7,476 nucleotides of DNA from Chloroflexota bacterium (GTDB lineage: Bacteria; Chloroflexota; Anaerolineae; Fen-1058): NCBI GenBank assembly GCA_016219235.1, contig JACRBO010000008.1, forward strand, positions 1 through 7,476, written 5' to 3'. The translations under genes were made by a program, and so were the position numbers. The first letter of the stretch is position 1, and each line of letters opens with the position of its first letter. Below, in pieces: positions 4,671 to 7,476 of this stretch. A model generated the notes under the pieces. It ran no database searches. It worked only from the letters and a program-made list of their open reading frames with translations, and was not told the DNA's origin.

Positions 4671-5876
4671 ATGAAGGTCCTACTCATCGGCGTGGGCGGT
4701 GTGGGCGAAGCGATCGCCGTCATCGCGCAGGACAAACCGTGGCTGCAAAAGATGGTGCTGGCCGACTACAACTTGAAGCGCGTCAAAGAAGTGCGCGCCC
4801 GGTTGAAGGATAAGCAGAAGTTCCCGGCCGAGCAGATCGACGCGCGCGACAAGAATCAGATCGTCGAACTGGCGCAGAAATACGAAGTCGATCTGATCAT
4901 GAACGCGGTCGATCCGGTCTTCAACGAAGCCATCTTCGACGCGGCTTATAAAGCGGGCTGCCACTACATGGACATGGCAATGACGCTGTCCGAGCCGCAT
5001 CCGACCGCGCCGTTTGCCGAGACCGGCGTGAAGCTGGGCGATTATCAATTCGAGCGCGCGGCGAAGTGGGCGAAGAAAGGCCTGCTGGCCGTCGTCGGCA
5101 TGGGCGTGGAGCCGGGCATGGCCGACGTGTTTGCGAAGTATGCGGAGAAGCACCTGTTCGACGAGATCGAAGAAGTGGGCATCCGCGACGGCGCGAATCT
5201 GGAAGTGCGCGGCTATGCCTTCGCGCCCAATTTCTCGGTGTGGACGGTGATCGAAGAGTGCCTGAATCCGCCGGTCGTGTGGGAGGCCGATCGGGGCTGG
5301 TATACCACCGAGCCGTTCAGCGAAGAAGAAATCTTTGAGTTTCCCGAAGGCATCGGCCCGATCGAAGTGGTCAACGTCGAGCACGAGGAAGTGCTGTTGA
5401 TCCCGCGCTGGGTCAAGTGTAAACGTGTCACATTCAAGTACGGCCTGGGCGATCAGTTCATCGGCGTGTTGAAGACGCTGAAGATGCTGGGCCTGGACAA
5501 CAAGGACAAGATCAACGTGAAGGGTGTGCAAGTGTCGCCGCGCGATGTCGTGGCCGCCTGCCTGCCCGATCCCGCGCACCTGGGCGACAAGATGTTCGGC
5601 AAGACCTGCGCGGGCACGTGGATCAAGGGCGTCAAGGACGGCCAGCCGCGCCAGGTGTATCTGTATCAGGTGGCCGATAACGAATGGTGCATGCAGAAGT
5701 TCGGCGTGCAGGCCGTGGTCTGGCAGACCGCCGTCAGCCCCGTGATTACGATGGAACTGCTCGCCACGGGCCAGTGGCAGGGCCAGGGCGTGCTGGGGCC
5801 GGAAGCATTCGATCCTGATCCGTTTATGAAGTTGATGCCGGTGTATGACTTTCCGTGGGGCTTGAAGGAAATGTAG
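4671..5876 (+). CDS. Saccharopine dehydrogenase-family oxidoreductase
   Basis: A 401-residue cytoplasmic NAD(P)-dependent enzyme of the saccharopine dehydrogenase/carboxynorspermidine dehydrogenase family. The N-terminal Rossmann motif is GVGGVGEAIA (7-16), with D32 after the second strand (LADYN). The segments LIMNAVDPVFN and GCHYMDMA, and the later GMGVEPGMADVFA, are typical of this family. The length matches the single-domain bacterial form of about 400 residues. The substrate cannot be told from sequence: lysine/saccharopine metabolism and polyamine (carboxynorspermidine) synthesis are both possible, and many family members are uncharacterised. The start is fixed by a strong AAGGAG five bases before ATG. 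It has its own promoter and terminator, so it is probably a separate transcription unit, and a link to the hydrogenase is not shown. Confidence 0.88.
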   Translation: MKVLLIGVGGVGEAIAVIAQDKPWLQKMVLADYNLKRVKEVRARLKDKQKFPAEQIDARDKNQIVELAQKYEVDLIMNAVDPVFNEAIFDAAYKAGCHYMDMAMTLSEPHPTAPFAETGVKLGDYQFERAAKWAKKGLLAVVGMGVEPGMADVFAKYAEKHLFDEIEEVGIRDGANLEVRGYAFAPNFSVWTVIEECLNPPVVWEADRGWYTTEPFSEEEIFEFPEGIGPIEVVNVEHEEVLLIPRWVKCKRVTFKYGLGDQFIGVLKTLKMLGLDNKDKINVKGVQVSPRDVVAACLPDPAHLGDKMFGKTCAGTWIKGVKDGQPRQVYLYQVADNEWCMQKFGVQAVVWQTAVSPVITMELLATGQWQGQGVLGPEAFDPDPFMKLMPVYDFPWGLKEM

Positions 5877-5883
5877 GAAACAA

Positions 5884-5898
5884 GTAGACAGGTAGACA
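5884..5898. repeat. Two GTAGACA units with period 8
   Basis: GTAGACA occurs at 5884-5890 and again at 5892-5898, directly after the stop codon of the dehydrogenase gene and before its terminator. It resembles the other junction arrays, with a shorter copy number and a period of 8. Two units alone are weak evidence. Confidence 0.4.
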
Positions 5899-5905
5899 AG
5901 GAAAA

Positions 5906-5948
5906 GCGACTTCCGAGGTGGTTGAGACTTCGGAAGTCGCCATCTTTT
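5906..5948 (+). terminator. Intrinsic terminator
   Basis: Arms 5906-5919 (GCGACTTCCGAGGT) and 5927-5940 pair over 14 positions (13 Watson-Crick plus one G-T), with a 7-base loop, followed by CATCTTTT. It ends the dehydrogenase transcript. The T-tract is short (four T), but the stem is strong and well placed 29 bases after the stop. Confidence 0.85.
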
Positions 5949-5969
5949 AGGTTAAATGTAATCGCTTCG

Positions 5970-5978
5970 TGTTAAGAT
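5970..5978 (+). promoter_or_regulatory. Possible weak promoter (TGT-TAAGAT)
   Basis: TAAGAT at 5973-5978 with an upstream TG fits a degraded extended -10 box. No good -35 is visible. It lies just before the HigA-like remnant, and the start it predicts would be close to the ATG at 5987, giving an almost leaderless message. Weak. Confidence 0.25.
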
Positions 5979-5986
5979 CACCAGCA

Positions 5987-6097
5987 ATGGACATCAAGCC
6001 CATCAAAACCAAAGCCGACTACCGGGCCGCACTGGCCGAAATCGAGCGGCTGTTTGACGCCAAACGCGGCACGCCGGAAGACAAATCTGATGACTGA
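5987..6097 (+). pseudogene. 5' fragment of HigA-like antitoxin
   Basis: A 36-residue frame beginning MDIKPIKTKADYRAALAEIE. I recognise this as the N-terminus of a HigA/XRE-type antitoxin family (normally about 120-140 residues, with a helix-turn-helix after the first 60-70). Similarity stops after FDAKRGTPE (about residue 31), where the sequence runs into the next gene; no helix-turn-helix is present. The HigB toxin that usually lies upstream is absent, since a terminator is there instead. No ribosome binding site is obvious. Its TGA overlaps the next start codon as ATGACTGA (6090-6097), so it could still be translated as a short leader peptide. Most likely it is a recombination remnant. Confidence 0.6.
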
Positions 6098-6314
6098 ATC
6101 ACTGGAAACTGACGATCAAGAGTTGTTGAACTCCTACGAGCAGGGTGAATGGCAATCCGTTAAGACCTTGCGCGAAGATCTGCGCCAATACCAGGCGGCG
6201 GCTGCCGCCATGCTGGAGCAAAGCGGGCAAGTCAGCATTGCCCTGTCTGACGAAGACCTCCGAGTCATTCAGCACAAAGCGCGGGAGAGCGGTATGCCTT
6301 ACCAAAGCGTTTAG
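6090..6314 (+). pseudogene. CopG/RHH-type antitoxin, broken near its C-terminus
   Basis: A 74-residue frame that looks like the CopG/ribbon-helix-helix antitoxin family: an acidic start (TDDQELLNSYEQGEWQSV), a linker helix, then VSIALSDEDLRVIQHKARESGMPYQSV. Relatives continue after PYQ with a short helix ending in LHKYVTG. Here a TAG stops the frame at 6312, while the shifted frame downstream reads SIARAVLHETGQ, which resembles the missing end. The distance from PYQ to LH is 25 bases where I would expect about 18, so a net insertion of about 7 bases is likely. GGAAG at 6076-6080 is a suitable ribosome binding site. No toxin gene is adjacent, so it is an orphan. It might still be a functional shortened protein. 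Confidence 0.6.
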
Positions 6315-6360
6315 CATCGCTCGCGCCGTCCTGCACGAGACGGGCCAGCCTGTCCAGTTC

Positions 6361-6369
6361 TGGTATAAT
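6361..6369 (+). promoter_or_regulatory. Consensus extended -10 promoter (TGGTATAAT)
   Basis: TATAAT at 6364-6369 is preceded by TGG, a perfect extended -10 element; no -35 is recognisable 17 bases upstream (CGGGCC). Transcription from about 6376 would give a 65-70-base leader to the VapB-like gene at 6442. The leader region is visibly more AT-rich than its surroundings. Autoregulation by the antitoxin is usual for such modules, but I see no clear operator. Confidence 0.65.
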
Positions 6370-6441
6370 TTCGATTGGCAATGATCGTCACTTCTTACTC
6401 TTTCGTTGACTTGTTCAGTCAGGCTTATCAAGGACCACTGC

Positions 6442-6690
6442 ATGTTAGCCACAAAACTCAAAGGACAGATTACGCCCAACCGCCAGTTGATCGTCGAGAT
6501 TCCACGCGAGGTCGCTCCCGGCTCGGTAGAGGTCATCTTGCTGCAGGCCACGCCCGTTAAAGCGGCTAAGGCCACGCGCCGTAAAGCCGCGCACCCGGCG
6601 TTTGGCCTGTGGGCCAGGCGCGCCGATGTGAGCGACTCGGCCAGTTATGCGGCTGAACTTCGCCAGCAGATCGAGCAGCGCGCCGATTGA
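6442..6690 (+). CDS. vapB: VapB-like antitoxin of a PIN-domain toxin pair
   Basis: An 82-residue protein. The N-terminal half (MLATKLKGQITPNRQLIVEIP, then PGSVEVILL) has the pattern of a small DNA-binding or AbrB-like strand domain. After an alanine/lysine-rich linker (about 44-55) comes HPAFGLWARRADVSDSASYAAELRQQIE, a C-terminal segment that I recognise from antitoxins placed before PIN toxins and that would bind and block the toxin. ATG 6442 is chosen because AAGGA (6430-6434) is seven bases upstream; a longer in-frame start at TTG 6406 has no such site. The stop is one base before the toxin start, as expected of a coupled antitoxin-toxin operon. The DNA-binding fold is inferred from pattern only. 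Confidence 0.75.
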   Translation: MLATKLKGQITPNRQLIVEIPREVAPGSVEVILLQATPVKAAKATRRKAAHPAFGLWARRADVSDSASYAAELRQQIEQRAD

Positions 6691-6691
6691 T

Positions 6692-7081
6692 ATGGCTGAG
6701 ACGAATTGGCTGCTGGATACGTCCATTCTGATCGACATTCTGCGCGGGCGGGTCCCGGCGCGCAACTGGGTCGATACGTTGGCACTGCCCGCCCGCAGCA
6801 TCTCGGTGATTACGGGTGCAGAACTGCTGGCGGGCTGCCGTAACCAGCGCGAGCAACGCGCCGTCGAGCGTGAGTTGAACCTGTATAGCATCGTCTGGAT
6901 TGATGAGACCATTTCACAGACCGCGTTGGATTTCTACAAGCAATTCCACTTAAGTCATGGCGTCGGCTTTCTCGATTGTTTGATCGCGGCCACTGCGATC
7001 CGGCATGGTTACCGTCTGGCGACGCTCAACCTCAGACACTTCACGACGCTTCCTGGCATACAGGCCGAACGCCCCTACTGA
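6692..7081 (+). CDS. vapC: PIN-domain ribonuclease toxin (VapC family)
   Basis: A 129-residue PIN-domain protein, normal length for VapC. Metal-binding acidic residues are visible: D9 in WLLDTSILID, E44 in ITGAELLAG and D95 in HGVGFLDCLIAATA. The fourth position falls at N113 in ATLNLRHF, as in many VapC proteins. As a family, VapC toxins cleave RNA (often tRNA or rRNA) when freed from the antitoxin; the target here is unknown. ATG 6692 follows the antitoxin stop by one base and has no strong ribosome binding site, so translational coupling is likely. An in-frame ATG at 6647 lies inside the antitoxin gene and would add unrelated residues. The module appears intact, unlike the two antitoxin remnants upstream of it. 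Confidence 0.9.
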   Translation: MAETNWLLDTSILIDILRGRVPARNWVDTLALPARSISVITGAELLAGCRNQREQRAVERELNLYSIVWIDETISQTALDFYKQFHLSHGVGFLDCLIAATAIRHGYRLATLNLRHFTTLPGIQAERPY

Positions 7082-7155
7082 TTCCTCGCGGCCATTTGGT
7101 TGAACGGCCTGGTGGATAACCCTCTCACAGGAGTGGCAGCCACGATCGAGAAAAC

Positions 7156-7193
7156 AAAAACCCTTCGAGTCCATACAGGCTCGAAGGGTTTTT
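7156..7193. terminator. Bidirectional intrinsic terminator
   Basis: Perfect 14-base arms, AAAAACCCTTCGAG (7156-7169) and its complement (7180-7193), with a 10-base loop. The flanking A5 and T5 tracts make it work in both directions. It lies between the + strand vapC gene and the convergent - strand gene that ends at 7206. The 74 bases between the vapC stop and this stem show nothing I recognise. Confidence 0.92.
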
Positions 7194-7205
7194 AGATCAG
7201 ACGAA

Positions 7206-7475
7206 TCAGGCCGCGGGCGGAGTGGACGGCGTTGGCTTCTTGCGCTCGGAGGCGGGCAGCGGACGCTGGGGTTTGACGGGCAGGCCGTCTTGCAGCTTCA
7301 TCTGCTCCAATGCGCCCGGAATGTCGCCCAGGTTCGATCGGGCGTTTTTGGCGAAGGGCCGGAACAGGCCATCCAGGTCATCGATGGCGTCATAGAAGGT
7401 CGCCGTGGCGGCGATGGATTCACCCTTGGCGGTCTCTTGCTGCACGTTGGCGGCGCGGGCAGCGGCGACCTGCGC
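7206..7475 (-). CDS. Hypothetical protein, C-terminal part (5' end outside window)
   Basis: A frame on the - strand that is open from the right window edge to a TGA at 7206-7208, about 89 residues visible. An internal GTG at 7445 is possible as a start, but the frame continues upstream (AQVAAARAANVQQETAK), so the gene probably begins outside. The visible part has an alanine-rich, likely helical stretch, a middle with YDAIDDLDGLFRPFAKNARS, and a proline- and lysine-rich tail ending in PTPSTPPAA. I do not recognise the family, and no catalytic motif, signal peptide or membrane segment is visible. The convergent bidirectional terminator just beyond the stop supports a real gene. Confidence 0.6.
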   Translation of the reverse strand, partial: AQVAAARAANVQQETAKGESIAATATFYDAIDDLDGLFRPFAKNARSNLGDIPGALEQMKLQDGLPVKPQRPLPASERKKPTPSTPPAA

Positions 7476-7476
7476 C

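Noticed and set aside
4680..5579. Long open frame of 299 codons on the - strand
   Set aside because: Antisense to the conserved dehydrogenase gene; high GC at third positions makes such shadows common.
7082..7155. Small RNA or short gene between vapC and the terminator
   Set aside because: Only a weak GGCC inverted pair and no convincing frame or promoter were seen.

Overview
The window is GC-rich bacterial DNA. It carries the distal part of a membrane-bound [NiFe] hydrogenase operon of the energy-converting (group 4, complex I-like) type, followed by a stand-alone dehydrogenase gene and a small toxin-antitoxin zone. I suspect Chloroflexota (Anaerolineae-like), because of the gene content and the many short period-7 repeats and GTAGGGGC-type palindromes. 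That placement is inference and nothing here proves it.

Region 1 (40-4542, all + strand) is tightly packed: a NuoA-like membrane subunit, a NuoB-like hydrogenase small subunit, a fused NuoC-NuoD-type hydrogenase large subunit, a NuoH-like membrane subunit, a NuoI-like two-cluster ferredoxin subunit, and a HycI-type maturation endopeptidase. The order A-B-CD-H-I is that of complex I without its NADH module (E, F, G). The large subunit keeps all four Ni-Fe cysteines (C243, C246, C533, C536) and a removable 25-residue C-terminal tail, so it is a true hydrogenase and not NuoD. Its likely protease is encoded at the end of the same operon. The probable electron path is ferredoxin, then the two [4Fe-4S] clusters of the NuoI-like subunit, then the small subunit cluster, then the Ni-Fe site, coupled to ion movement in the membrane arm. 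Antiporter-like (NuoL/M/N) subunits are not in the window and would be expected upstream.

Region 2 (4553-5948) holds an extended -10 promoter, a 401-residue saccharopine dehydrogenase-family protein and a clear intrinsic terminator.

Region 3 (5987-7193) contains two antitoxin remnants without toxins (a HigA-like 5' fragment and a CopG/RHH-type antitoxin broken near its 3' end), then an apparently intact VapB-like/PIN-domain (VapC) pair with its own TGGTATAAT promoter. A bidirectional terminator separates it from a convergent partial gene on the - strand that runs off the right edge.

The most unusual layer is the DNA between and inside the hydrogenase genes. Several junctions are filled with arrays of 7-base units whose sequence differs from junction to junction, two of them beginning inside the upstream stop codon. 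Three of the arrays are followed by an inverted copy, giving long potential hairpins. One array is translated as the C-terminal tail of the small subunit. Two further palindromic elements sit in frame inside genes, one in the NuoC domain of the large subunit and one in the maturation protease.
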